A stretch of DNA of 42,104 nucleotides from Deltaproteobacteria bacterium (GCA_031264145.1 JAISEK010000096.1:1-42104), one strand, 5' to 3'; positions 11,187 through 20,321 are shown, counted from the stretch's first letter. Notes: generated by a model not told the origin, from the sequence alone. A program made the numbers and translations.

Positions 11187-12869
11187 ATGCCCTGGAAATA
11201 CCGCCCATGGGACCCCGAGGTGGCCAGGAGACTGGCGCTGGCCATGGACAAGCCCATGAAGTACGGCGATTTTCTGGCCGGCCGGGGCTTCGAGGAGGCC
11301 TCCGAGGTCCAGGCCTTCATGTCCACCTCCCTGAAGGATCTGCCCGATCCCCTGACCATGCCCGGCATGGAGAAGGCCGTGGCCATTTTGGGGGAGGCCA
11401 GGGGGGAAGGGGCCCTCGTGGCCATAAGCGGCGACTTCGACGTGGACGGCCTGACGGCCACGGCCCTCCTGAAGAGGGCCCTGGGGGACTTCGGCTTCAG
11501 GGTCGTCAGCCGCATACCCAACCGCATCGACGAGGGCTACGGCCTCTCCCCGGCCGCCGTCGGCGAACTCCACGACATGGGGGCCACCTATCTCATCACC
11601 GTCGACTCGGGGGTCTCCGACGCCGAGGCCGTCCTGGAGGCCGGACGGCTGGGCATGAAGGTCATCATCACCGACCACCACCATCTGCCGCCCTCCCTGC
11701 CGGCCGCGGCGGCCATCATCAACCCCCACCTGGGCGGCGGCTGGGAGGATGCCCCCCTGGCCGGGGTCGGGGTGGCCTTCATGCTGGCCGGGGCCCTGCG
11801 CAGGTCGCTAGGGGAACAGAGGCAGGTCCAGCTCATCGACCACCTGGCCCTGGTGGCCCTGGGGACCATCGCCGACCTGGCCCCGCTGCTGGGGCCCAAC
11901 CGGACCATGGTCCGGAACGGCCTGAAGGTCCTCCTGGCCAGCGAATGGCCAGGGCTGGCGGCCCTCAGGCGCAGCCTCAGGCTTGACGGCCAGCCCCGCA
12001 TCTCGGTCAGGGACGTGGGCTTCAAGATGGGCCCCAGGCTGAACGCCGCCGGGCGGCTCGGCAGCGCTGGGCCGGCCCTGGACATCCTGATGACCGAGGA
12101 TCCCGTCGAGGCCAGCCGCCTGGCCCGGCAGCTCGACGCGCTCAACAAGGTCCGCTACGACACCCAGGCCAGCCTGGTCGAGGAGGCCATGGAGATGCTG
12201 GAGATCGAGTGCCTCTCCTCCTCCCTGACCGTGGTCCTCGCCAAGGAGGGCTGGCCCAAGGGCATCCTGGGCCTGGCCGCCTCCCGGCTGGCCGAGCGCT
12301 CCGGCAAGCCAACCGTCATGTTGACCATCCAGGACGGCGTGGCCATGGGCAGCGGCCGGACGGCCGGCAACTTCGACCTCTTCGGGGCCCTCTCGAGGGT
12401 CCGCCACCTCTGCCTGTCCATGGGCGGCCACTCCCAGGCGGCCGGCCTCAAGGTCCCCCTGGAGTCCCTCGATGGGTTCAGGGAGGCCTTCGAGCGGGCG
12501 GCCGGCGAGCAGAGCTGGTCCCTGGGCCAGAACGATCTCCTGGTCGACATGGTCGGCTCCCTGCCAGACCTGGCGGTCCTGGCCCGGCACCTGCCGGAGC
12601 TGGAGCCCTACGGCCAGGGCCATCCCGCCCCGGTCATAGCCATCCAGGGCCTCAACGTCCTCCACGCCGTCTGCTCCCGGACCGGGCGGGTCGACCTCAG
12701 GCTCTCCGACGGCCTCAACAGGCTCAACGTCTCCGGCTTCAACCTGGCCTCCCGCCTGGAGGAGGTCGGGCCGGTCATGGACGTGGCCGTGGTCTTCGAC
12801 CCCGAGAGCAGCGGCTACGGCAACATCTGGCGGCTGGTCGATTTCCGGCCATCCGGGCAGGATTCCTGA
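11187..12869 (+). CDS. recJ: single-stranded-DNA exonuclease RecJ
   Basis: DHH/DHHA1 5'-3' single-strand exonuclease of 560 residues, acting in recombination and mismatch/base-excision repair. Motifs in order: SGDFDVDGLTATALL (motif I, near residue 82), LITVDSGVSD, IITDHHHLPPSLPAA (the DHH box near residue 162), ALGTIADLAPLLGPNR, GPRLNAAGRLGSA, then in the DHHA1 part GWPKGILGLAASRLAE, GSGRT and GGHSQAAGL. All metal ligands expected for RecJ appear present; motif I has Phe for the usual Tyr. The ATG at 11187 is preceded by GGGGAGGAAGC. Only 10 bases separate it from uvrB, so this is a repair operon. Confidence 0.95.
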   Translation: MPWKYRPWDPEVARRLALAMDKPMKYGDFLAGRGFEEASEVQAFMSTSLKDLPDPLTMPGMEKAVAILGEARGEGALVAISGDFDVDGLTATALLKRALGDFGFRVVSRIPNRIDEGYGLSPAAVGELHDMGATYLITVDSGVSDAEAVLEAGRLGMKVIITDHHHLPPSLPAAAAIINPHLGGGWEDAPLAGVGVAFMLAGALRRSLGEQRQVQLIDHLALVALGTIADLAPLLGPNRTMVRNGLKVLLASEWPGLAALRRSLRLDGQPRISVRDVGFKMGPRLNAAGRLGSAGPALDILMTEDPVEASRLARQLDALNKVRYDTQASLVEEAMEMLEIECLSSSLTVVLAKEGWPKGILGLAASRLAERSGKPTVMLTIQDGVAMGSGRTAGNFDLFGALSRVRHLCLSMGGHSQAAGLKVPLESLDGFREAFERAAGEQSWSLGQNDLLVDMVGSLPDLAVLARHLPELEPYGQGHPAPVIAIQGLNVLHAVCSRTGRVDLRLSDGLNRLNVSGFNLASRLEEVGPVMDVAVVFDPESSGYGNIWRLVDFRPSGQDS

Positions 12870-12877
12870 TTCTTTTG

Positions 12878-12898
12878 CCCGCCGGCCTTCCAGGCGGG
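12878..12898 (+). terminator. possible weak terminator after recJ
   Basis: CCCGCC (12878-12883) pairs with GGCGGG (12893-12898) around a nine-base loop. No convincing T-run follows on the plus strand, so its role in termination is uncertain. Confidence 0.3.
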
Positions 12899-12979
12899 AG
12901 GCTCCTTTGGGCCCGTCGCGGCCTTGTCAGGTGAATCGTCAAGGTGGTCTTGACAATCATTATGGAGGATTAAACCTAA

Positions 12980-13417
12980 ATGTCTGAGTTTGATAGCGGT
13001 TCGAACAGCGTGTTCTCTGTCCAGTTGCACATCGTCTGGGTAACTAAGCACCGCAAGAAGCTTTTGATGGGTGAGACTAGCCTGAAACTGCGGGAAACGA
13101 TACGTGAAATCTGCGATTCCGAGGCCGTCCAGATCATCGACGGCCACATCGCCAAGGACTACGTCCACATCCTGGTCTCCGTCCCGCCGAAAATCAGCAT
13201 GAACAAGTTCATCCTGCTCCTCAAGGGCAAGACCACCTACAACCTCCTGACGGCCTTCGACGAGCTGCGCCAGGAATACCGCGGCCGCCACCTCTGGGCC
13301 AAGGGCTGCTTCTGCTGCTCCAGCGGCCAGGTGACCGACGAGACCATCCAGAGGTTCGTCGAGGGCCAGGGCGAGGAGGAGCCCCCGGCCCCCTCGCCCC
13401 AGTCCAGCCCCTGGTGA
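12980..13417 (+). CDS. tnpA: IS200/IS605-type TnpA with altered catalytic residues
   Basis: Y1-family transposase-like protein of 145 residues, a normal TnpA length. It keeps HIVWVTKHRKKLL, VSVPPKISMNKFILLLKGK, RHLWAKG and CCSSGQVTDETIQRFVEGQ. In active TnpA the HUH pair is H-x-H and the nucleophile is the Tyr in '(I/V)xxYIxxQ'. Here the HUH motif reads DYVHIL (Tyr61, His63) and the nucleophile position is Phe126, followed by the conserved Gln130. GYF is also changed to GCF. Cleavage chemistry should therefore be lost. The frame is intact, the start follows GGAGG, and no TnpB is adjacent. The 5' end is less GC-rich than the rest. It is either a recently inactivated insertion or a domesticated DNA-binding protein. 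Confidence 0.85.
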   Translation: MSEFDSGSNSVFSVQLHIVWVTKHRKKLLMGETSLKLRETIREICDSEAVQIIDGHIAKDYVHILVSVPPKISMNKFILLLKGKTTYNLLTAFDELRQEYRGRHLWAKGCFCCSSGQVTDETIQRFVEGQGEEEPPAPSPQSSPW

Positions 13418-13418
13418 C

Positions 13419-13443
13419 GGCCGGCCCCAGCCTGGGGCCGGCC
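13419..13443 (+). repeat. perfect hairpin at the 3' edge of tnpA
   Basis: GGCCGGCCCCA (13419-13429) pairs with TGGGGCCGGCC (13433-13443) across a three-base loop, two bases after the tnpA stop codon. IS200-type elements carry subterminal hairpins near their ends, so this may be the right-end structure. It could also act in termination, although no T-run follows. Confidence 0.45.
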
Positions 13444-13513
13444 ACCGCCACGAGATTAGCGAGGACCTTCCGGCCCCGGCGGACGCCGTCCTCGCCACAG
13501 GAGTCTCCCGCTC

Positions 13514-14917
13514 ATGGAAAATTTGGTCGCCAGAGCCGAGGAAGCCTTTAGGGATGGCCGGGCCCAGGAGGCCCTGGCCCTCTTCGCCCAGGTGCTGGAG
13601 ATTGACCCCGGCCAGGGCCGCGCCCTCATGGGCCTGGGGGCCATCTGCCACGGCCAGGGACGCTTCGCCGAGGCCCAGGGGGCCTTCGGGCGCCTCCTGG
13701 AGCTGGAGCCAGGGAACATGGAGGCCATGAGGAACCTGGCCCTGTCCCTGGTCTCGGCCGCCGAGTACGACCGGGCCCGGCCGCTTCTGGAGAAGCTCCT
13801 GGCCGGGAACCAGAACGACGCGAGGCTCTGGGCCCTCCTGGCCCGGCTGGAGAAGGCCGCCGGCCGCCCCAAGGCCGCCCTGGAGCATGCCCGGCGCTCG
13901 CTCCTGATCGAGCCGGGGCAGCCGGAGCTGGAGGCCTTCGTCTCGGCCGCCTCGGCCTCGCCGGCCCCGGCCCCGGCCGCCGCCGGGAAGGCCGAGCGCC
14001 GGCTGTTCGTGGCCTGCCCGCCGGAGCGGGACGAGGAGGTCTCCCTAGTCCTGTCCCGCCTCCAGGGGGCCCTGGACGTGGCCAAGGTCGTGAGCCTCAA
14101 GATCCCCCCCTACCTGGAAGGCGCCTCCAGGGGCGGCCCGGTCTGGCTTGAGGGGACCGGCCAGGCCACGGCGGCCCTCCTGCGCGAGCGGGGACTTCTG
14201 GACGGCCGCCGGGTCTTCCTCCGCCTGGGACCGGACGAGATCCTTTCCGGCCTCCCGGCCGGCCTGGACCTGTCGAAGGTTTCCGACCTGGTGGTCGAGA
14301 GCCTGTTCGCCAGGGACATGGCCCTGGCCCGACGGCCGGCCCTGAGGCCCGGGGCCAGGCTCCACGTCGTCCCCAGGGCCGTGGATCTGGCCCGCTTCAA
14401 GGCCCGCCCCGATGGCCCGCTCGGGGCCAAAATCGCCCTCCCCGGGCCCCATGGCCCATATTCCGGCCTCATCGAGGCCCTCTCGGCCTTCCAGGGGCTC
14501 AAGGCCCTGCGGCCGGAGGCCGAGCTCCACCTGTCCGGGCCCTTCCTGAGCCCCGTCCTGGAGCAGGCCCTGGCCCACTTCGTCCTCAAGTCCGGCCTGG
14601 CCGAGTCCGTCTTCCTCCTCCAGAAGCCCCCGGATCCCCGGGCCTTCCTCCTGGACAAGGACTTCATCCTCCACTGCCCGGTGGCCGCCGGGGCCCACGG
14701 GCCGGCCGAGGCCCTCCACCTGGGCCTGAGGCCCCTCATCAGGGAGGCCCCCGGCCAGGCCGAGCTCTTTCCCCCCGAGTGGCTGTGGCTGTCCCCGGCC
14801 CAGCTCGCGGAGCGCCTGGCCTCGCCCCCGGATCCCGGGGAGGGCAGGCGCCTGGTGGCCGCCCGCCACGACCCGGATCGGGTGGCCAGGGCCCTCCTGG
14901 CCCTCCTCGCGGCCTAG
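13514..14917 (+). CDS. TPR protein with a glycosyltransferase-like C-terminal half
   Basis: Protein of 467 residues. Residues 1-135 form about four TPR units (AEEAFRDGRAQEALALFAQV, then LGAICHGQGRFAEAQGAFG and so on). An Ala/Pro linker (ASPAPAPAAAG) joins a second half that resembles a GT-B glycosyltransferase. Supporting signs are VVPRAVDLARF, the 'pngvD...f' loop, and a late AEALHLGLRPLIREAPG segment corresponding to the nucleotide-sugar-binding 'eA...G.pvi' region. The usual E-x7-E motif is not clear, so activity is uncertain. AGGAG precedes the ATG by about nine bases. The stop lies four bases before the chelatase start, so translation is probably coupled. The functional link is unknown. 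Confidence 0.6.
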   Translation: MENLVARAEEAFRDGRAQEALALFAQVLEIDPGQGRALMGLGAICHGQGRFAEAQGAFGRLLELEPGNMEAMRNLALSLVSAAEYDRARPLLEKLLAGNQNDARLWALLARLEKAAGRPKAALEHARRSLLIEPGQPELEAFVSAASASPAPAPAAAGKAERRLFVACPPERDEEVSLVLSRLQGALDVAKVVSLKIPPYLEGASRGGPVWLEGTGQATAALLRERGLLDGRRVFLRLGPDEILSGLPAGLDLSKVSDLVVESLFARDMALARRPALRPGARLHVVPRAVDLARFKARPDGPLGAKIALPGPHGPYSGLIEALSAFQGLKALRPEAELHLSGPFLSPVLEQALAHFVLKSGLAESVFLLQKPPDPRAFLLDKDFILHCPVAAGAHGPAEALHLGLRPLIREAPGQAELFPPEWLWLSPAQLAERLASPPDPGEGRRLVAARHDPDRVARALLALLAA

Positions 14918-14921
14918 GACC

Positions 14922-16934
14922 GTGCGCCCGGCCCGGCAGGAATCCCGCCAGCTGGGGGACGGCTATCCGCTGGCCGCCCTGGCCGGGCAGGCCGAGATGG
15001 TGCTGGCCCTGGAGCTTCTGGCCGTGGACCCGTCCCTGGGCGGCGTCCTCCTGGTCGGGGAGAAGGGCACGGCCAAGAGCACGGCCGCCCGGGCCCTGGC
15101 CGAGATCCTGCCGCCCTTCCTGGCCCGCGACTGCCCCTTCCACTGCCGTCCAGACCGTCCCGGCGAACTCTGCCCCGCCTGCGGCGTGAGCCGCGGCCCG
15201 GTCGGCCTGGCCTGGCCGACCTTCAGGACCGTCCCCCTGGGGGTGACCGAGGAGCGCCTCCTGGGCGGCCTGGACTGGGAGGCCACCCTCAGGGGCGGCC
15301 GGCCGGCCCTGAGGCCTGGGCTCCTGGGGGAGGCCAACAACGGGCTCCTGTACGTCGACGAGATAAACCTGCTCGATCCCTCCCTGGCCCACCTCCTCCT
15401 GGACGCCGCCGCCAGCGGCCGGGTCGTGGTCGAGCGGGACGGGCTCTCGCTCTGGCACCCGGCCAGGGTGTCCCTCCTGGGCTCCATGAACCCGGAGGAG
15501 GGGCCCCTGGGCCCCCAGCTGGCCGACCGCTTCGCCCTCACGGTCCGCCTTAGGGGCGAGGCCGATCCGCTGGTCAGGGCCGAGATCGTCCGGCGGCGGC
15601 TGTCCTTCGAGCGCGACCCCAAATCGTTCAGGGCCCTCTACGCCGCCCAGGGCCAGGCCCTGGCCCGCCGCGTGGGGGCCGCCAGGGCCTGGCTGCCATT
15701 CCTCGCGCCATCACGCCGGACCGCCCTGGAGGCGGCCCGCCTGGCCAGGCAGGCCAGGGCCGCCGGCCACCGGGCCGATCTGGCCCTCTGCCTGGCCGCC
15801 AGGGCCCTTTTCGCCTGGGAGATGGCCGCCCGCGGGCCCTTGGTCCCCCACGCCCCGTTGGACCTCCCGACAGCCTTCCTGGGGCGGGTGGCCCACCTGG
15901 TGCTGCCGGCCAGGGAGCGTCTCGAGCGGGCCAGGCCCATGCTGGCCGTGGCCCGGGTGGCCAAGGCGGCGCCGGCCGCCGACGGGGCCGAGCCGGCCTT
16001 CGTGGCCGGCCAGCCCGAGATTCCCCCCGAGCCCCGCGGCCACGCCCCGGACCCGGACGAGAAGGCCATCCTGACGGTCTACGAGGCCGCCCAGGCCTTC
16101 GAGGTCGTGACCCCCAAGGCCGCCAGGGAGAACGGCCCCAGGGAGTGCTCCGGACGCCGGGGCTGGCGGGAGACGGCCAAGGCCAGGGGCCGGGCCTACA
16201 AGACCACGGCCAGGCGGCTGGGCCGCCCGGTCTCGCTCTCGGCCACCCTTCGCGCCGCCGCCCCCTTCCAGGCCCTCCGCCGCCAGGGCCAGGCCCCCGG
16301 CCCGGCCGGGCCAGGCCACGGCCTGGTCCTCCGCCCGGCCGACTTCCGGGAGAAGGTCTACCGCCTCAAGACTGGGCGCCTGGTCCTCTTCGTGGTCGAT
16401 TCCTCCGGGTCCATCGGCACCCTATACCGCATGGAGGAGGCCAAGGCCGCCGCCCTGGCCCTCCTGGCCGACGCCTACCGCAAGCGCGACCGGGTGGCCC
16501 TGATCGCCTTCTACGGCCAGGCCGCCGAGCTCCTCCTGCCGCCCACCAACAGCCCCGACCTGGCCGGACGGCTCCTGGCCGCCCTCCCGTCTGGCGGCAA
16601 GACGCCCCTGGCCGCCGCCCTGGCCATGGCCCACAGGCTCATCGCCACCGAGCGGGCCAGGGACCCCAAGCTTTCCCCATACGTGATCCTCATGACCGAC
16701 GGCCGGCCCAACGTGCCCCTGGACCCCGGCCGCCAGCCCTGGCCAGAGGCCCTCTCCCTGGCCGGCCGCATGGCCGCCGACCCCACGGTGAGGTTCCTCC
16801 TGATCGACACTGACCGGGGGGCCTACAACGACTACAAGCTGACCCGGGAACTGGCCGAGCGCCTGGGCTGCCCCAGGATGAGCCTCGAGGAGCTGCGCCA
16901 GGGCCGCCTGGACGCCTGGCTCGGGGCCAACTAG
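14922..16934 (+). CDS. ChlI-ChlD-type magnesium/cobalt chelatase AAA+ / VWA fusion
   Basis: Protein of 670 residues starting at GTG. An AAA+ module carries Walker A GEKGTAKST (near residue 46), Walker B LLYVDEINLLD (near 141) and sensor GSMNPEEG (near 186). A four-Cys segment (CPFHC ... CPAC) is typical of BchI/ChlI. A Pro/Ala linker leads to a VWA domain with a MIDAS DSSGS near residue 492 and TDGRPN near 592. This is the I-plus-D fusion seen in many magnesium-chelatase-like or cobaltochelatase motor proteins. The large catalytic subunit (CobN/BchH) is not in this window. A role in tetrapyrrole metal insertion is family-based. MoxR/VWA-style chaperone use is an alternative. It is coupled to the upstream TPR gene. 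Confidence 0.85.
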   Translation: MRPARQESRQLGDGYPLAALAGQAEMVLALELLAVDPSLGGVLLVGEKGTAKSTAARALAEILPPFLARDCPFHCRPDRPGELCPACGVSRGPVGLAWPTFRTVPLGVTEERLLGGLDWEATLRGGRPALRPGLLGEANNGLLYVDEINLLDPSLAHLLLDAAASGRVVVERDGLSLWHPARVSLLGSMNPEEGPLGPQLADRFALTVRLRGEADPLVRAEIVRRRLSFERDPKSFRALYAAQGQALARRVGAARAWLPFLAPSRRTALEAARLARQARAAGHRADLALCLAARALFAWEMAARGPLVPHAPLDLPTAFLGRVAHLVLPARERLERARPMLAVARVAKAAPAADGAEPAFVAGQPEIPPEPRGHAPDPDEKAILTVYEAAQAFEVVTPKAARENGPRECSGRRGWRETAKARGRAYKTTARRLGRPVSLSATLRAAAPFQALRRQGQAPGPAGPGHGLVLRPADFREKVYRLKTGRLVLFVVDSSGSIGTLYRMEEAKAAALALLADAYRKRDRVALIAFYGQAAELLLPPTNSPDLAGRLLAALPSGGKTPLAAALAMAHRLIATERARDPKLSPYVILMTDGRPNVPLDPGRQPWPEALSLAGRMAADPTVRFLLIDTDRGAYNDYKLTRELAERLGCPRMSLEELRQGRLDAWLGAN

Positions 16935-17039
16935 GCCGTCGTTTTTCCGGCATGGCCGGCGGCCGGTGGCGGCCCGGCCTGGTTGGCGAAACTGGCGCCT
17001 GGGACTTCGCCAGGCATGATGGCCTGATTTTCTGCCCAA

Positions 17040-18330
17040 TATGTCCATCATGGCTGATATGGGCTTGAATGGCTTGCATCATGGAAACAGGACCGCAAAT
17101 CCTGCGACCTCCCATGTTCTGGCGACATATCCGTTCGCGCCTGACATGGAAATAACCATGCCGCGTTCTTCTGTGCCGTCGATGCCGTGGCAAGACATTC
17201 CCAATCACCCATTGGGCCGCGTGTTTTCGCCCCAGGGCACCTGCAAACGTCGTTTAGTCTTGTCGTCCGGCCATCCGCCGTGGCCGCGGGCGCCATGTCC
17301 GGGGAGCAATCAGCATGGTACCCGCCGCATGGTGCCCGCCGCATGTCGGCGTGGCGCTGGTCGTGACCGGCGAGATCCCCTTTCTTCCAGACATGGCCCA
17401 GATACCGTGCCGTCAAACCACGGCATGATCCCAGGTTTCCCCTCCGGCCCGCCTACGAAAGACGCTTTTCCATATGACGCGGCGATGTCGTCCTGGACGT
17501 TATGCCCGGCGTCCATGATGGCCAACCCCGTAACCGCGCGGACGGGCCCCGGCACCCCGATGGCCTTGCCGGGGCAGCACCGGGAATAAGCCGGCAGTCC
17601 CGTCCCCAGCTGGGCAGCCAGCAGGGCAACATGGATCAGGCCCGCCTCACCGCCGGTCTCCCAGCCATGGTTGCCGACGGCGGCCAAAGGAAAGCGGACA
17701 TGCCGCCAGGCGACCAGGTACTGTCCAAGGGGATGGTCGTCCCTTTCGGGACTTGCCTGCCCAGACAGGGCATGTATTCCGGGAAGATACCGCCCAAGCT
17801 TCCTTCCTCCCCCAGATCCCCCAGAAAACCGCCGATCCCCTGGCTGGCCAGGTCCGCCCTGGGAGACGGGATCCAGGCATGACTTCCCGCCTGCCCAGTC
17901 GGCCGCGCGACGCGCCGCCGGGCCGGGCAGGATGCGATACCCCGGCCTGGCGCGCAGCTTGTCCTGGCACGGTATCCGATCGCGCCAGGCGCAGCCGTGA
18001 GACATTCGCGCCGCGGGCATGGGTCAGGCAGGGAAGGTCGCCGAAATCAAGGATTGGTCTCTACCGGCTAGGCCCGGCAGGCGGCAGATGCTCGGCGTCC
18101 GGCATGCCGTGGACGTCATTCCTCGGGTCATGGGCAATGACCCCTCGTTCCTCGTTTTGACAGATGCCCTTTCCTTACCGGTTACCTTGCCATGGTTCTC
18201 ATAAGTCTTCAGTGTCATGTCTCCCTTCTTGCGTCTGGCGTCGCGGCAGGGCTTTGCGCAGAGCCCGCTGTCCTTCTTGTCGTGGATGATATCCATGGCG
18301 GCCACGCATTTTAGGTAGAATCAATCTACC
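17040..18330 (-). pseudogene. decayed IS1634/IS4-type DDE transposase
   Basis: The minus strand, read across several frames, retains a recognisable transposase. One frame has GLPAYSRCCPGKAIGV followed by AIMDAGHNVQDDIAASYG and ASFVGGPEGK. These match the order 'lPiyyr..pGNi.dv ... ilDaGy....ni..ly...fv.r.ken' of IS1634-family enzymes, including the second catalytic Asp. The continuation (HVWKKGDLAGHDQRHADMRRAP) appears in a different frame near 17400, so at least one frameshift separates them. An N-terminal part (LKTYENHGKVTGKERASV) lies near 18200-18000. Stops and shifts make it nonfunctional. A small inverted repeat (GGTAGA/TCTACC, 18314-18330) sits at the upstream edge and may be part of an IS end. 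Confidence 0.6.
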
Positions 18331-18489
18331 AACTAACGCAGATCATTCTGAGGCAAAAACCAGGGGACTTTTCCGAAAAATAGCGGTGTTTTGGGTTTTG
18401 GTAGTCTTATTGGGACGCCTTGGGGCAGGGTTGGTATGGAATTCCACGGGAACTACGGCTTAAGCAAGTCTCGGCACCAGGCGCAAAAA

Positions 18490-18690
18490 ATCAGACGTCT
18501 TGCTCCCCAGTTAGCGGGCCAGGGGACTAACGCCTTTTTTCGTATCTGGGGGTGGGGCCCCCTAAGTCGTTTACATCGGGTACCGCTTATGACTCATAAA
18601 GATGAGACGTTCAGGGGACGTCTGAGGCCATGTTTCATGTCAGCGGCCGCGCTCATGGTCAAACGCTATCTTTGCACTCGCAAGAAGATT
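18490..18690 (+). pseudogene. transposase C-terminal remnant
   Basis: A plus-strand frame reads RLAPQLAGQGTNAFFRI and then ETFRGRLRPCFMSAAALMVK. The second segment resembles the conserved 'etirGh...cF.all..r.l' C-terminus of IS1634/ISL3-type transposases. A related stretch (RLAPQLTGHERRPIFHIRGW) recurs at 41142. No intact gene is present. Confidence 0.35.
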
Positions 18691-18719
18691 ACAGGCATGA
18701 ATGTTAAATTGACTAGCAA

Positions 18720-19328
18720 AAATATTTATTAAGTAAAATATTTTACCTTTTATTAGTAATTAATTATGTTATAAAGGACTAACTAATATAATTAATTATT
18801 AAAAAATAAAATTAACAGTACAAAATGCGGATAATTTCTAGGACTCAGAAAACTTGGGGACTGCGGGTATCAAGGGAATAACCCCAGACGAACGCCATTT
18901 CTCTTGTCCAGTTTCTCATGTCTCGTTGTCCCGCCCAGCCAGGCCGGCCCCAGCCTTGCCGATCCTGTCCCGGCGTGGCCGGCAGTGGGGCAACGAAGCG
19001 CGAGATCGGTCGCGAAGGGAGCCGACCAGACCCAGGTAATAGCGGGCCCAAAAATCCAATGGCCGCAAGGGTTAATCTCTAGTCCCAAGCCGGTCAAAGA
19101 CACGCTAGGGATCGAAATTTTGATTTACTTCAGAAAATATTATAAAATACCTCTCTAGAGACACTGCCCGAAGGGCTATCCCGGAACCTTATGGAGCCTT
19201 TTTCTAAATTAAACATTATAAATTGAGTGCTTATCTTTAAATATAAATTCTTTTATTTTATATTTTAGTTTTAATAATATATATTGTGCGCTATTATTTT
19301 ATTTATTTCTATTAAATGAGGTATATAT
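18720..19328. other. AT-rich and mixed intergenic sequence upstream of the recombinase
   Basis: Two AT-rich blocks (18720-18835 and 19120-19328) flank a GC-richer piece (18840-19110) with no recognisable protein in any frame. The second block leads into the recombinase gene and ends with a GAGGTATATAT ribosome-site region. I see no tRNA gene that could serve as an attachment site. Confidence 0.5.
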
Positions 19329-20321
19329 ATGAAAAATAAACTTATAACTAAAATTCAAGCAAGCATGGCTTCTCATCTGACTAATGTCCAACAAGATGAA
19401 TTACAGTTGGTATTGACGTATCATTTTAGTGACTTTGATGTTGTGAGTAAGATTGATGGAGTTGGAGATAAAACTACTGACAATTCAGGTTTACTTGAAG
19501 TATTTATGGCTGCCAAAAGAATTGAAGGGTGTTCAGATAAATCAATGAAATATTATGATGCAACAATAAAACATATGCTTAATAATATATCAAAGTCTTT
19601 AAGATCAATAAATACAGACGATTTACGTATATATTTATCAAATTATCAGCGAGAAAGAAATACAGGCAAGGTAACAATAGATAATATCAGACGTATTATT
19701 TCCAGCTTCTTTTCTTGGCTTGAGGATGAAGACTATATTCTAAAAAGTCCCGTTCGCCGAATCCATAAAATCAAGACGGACAAGACTATCCGAGAAACTT
19801 TCTCCGATGAAGGAATGGAATTGCTCAAGGATGCCTGCGAAGAAATCCGTGATTTGGCGATGATAGATCTTCTCTCTTCAACGGGAATGCGTGTTGGAGA
19901 ATTGGTTGGCCTAAACCGAGAAGATATAAACTATAATGAACGAGAGTGCGTCGTTTTCGGGAAAGGCAACACTGAACGTCTAGTTTACTTTGATGCAAGG
20001 ACGAAAATTCATCTGACGAACTACATTAACTGCAGAACTGACGAAAACCCAGCCCTTTTTGTTTCTCTTTCATCACCATACGAACGGCTGATGATCGGCG
20101 GCGTGGAGACAAGGCTCCGTGAAATCGGAAAACGAGCCGACATCCAGAAGGTCCATCCACATAAATTCAGACGTACCCTCGCTACAAGGGCCATTGACAA
20201 GGGAATGCCGATAGAACAGGTACAACGGCTGCTTGGACACGTCAAAATAGATACGACCATGACCTATGCCATGGTCAATCAGGCAAATGTCAAGAATTCC
20301 CATCGCAAATTTATAGGTTAA
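19329..20321 (+). CDS. tyrosine site-specific recombinase (XerC/D-like integrase)
   Basis: Recombinase of 330 residues. A SAM-like N-terminal domain (FMAAKRIEGCSDKSMKYYDATI) precedes the catalytic domain. Active-site residues appear in order: STGMRVGELVGL (Arg I), VVFGKGNTERLVYF (Lys), HPHKFRRTLAT (His-x-x-Arg), LLGHVKIDTTMTYAMV (His and Tyr). The enzyme therefore looks active. GAGG lies upstream of the ATG. The gene is markedly AT-rich compared with uvrB, recJ and the jet genes. The protein resembles recombinases I associate with Firmicutes gut bacteria, including an N-terminal extension of about 60 residues. This suggests recent horizontal transfer. No phage or conjugation genes accompany it. 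Its target site is not identifiable here. Confidence 0.9.
   Translation: MKNKLITKIQASMASHLTNVQQDELQLVLTYHFSDFDVVSKIDGVGDKTTDNSGLLEVFMAAKRIEGCSDKSMKYYDATIKHMLNNISKSLRSINTDDLRIYLSNYQRERNTGKVTIDNIRRIISSFFSWLEDEDYILKSPVRRIHKIKTDKTIRETFSDEGMELLKDACEEIRDLAMIDLLSSTGMRVGELVGLNREDINYNERECVVFGKGNTERLVYFDARTKIHLTNYINCRTDENPALFVSLSSPYERLMIGGVETRLREIGKRADIQKVHPHKFRRTLATRAIDKGMPIEQVQRLLGHVKIDTTMTYAMVNQANVKNSHRKFIG

Noticed and set aside
18024-18305. A separate 93-residue minus-strand gene
   Set aside because: It fits better as the N-terminal piece of the decayed IS1634-like transposase and has no ribosome site or domain of its own.
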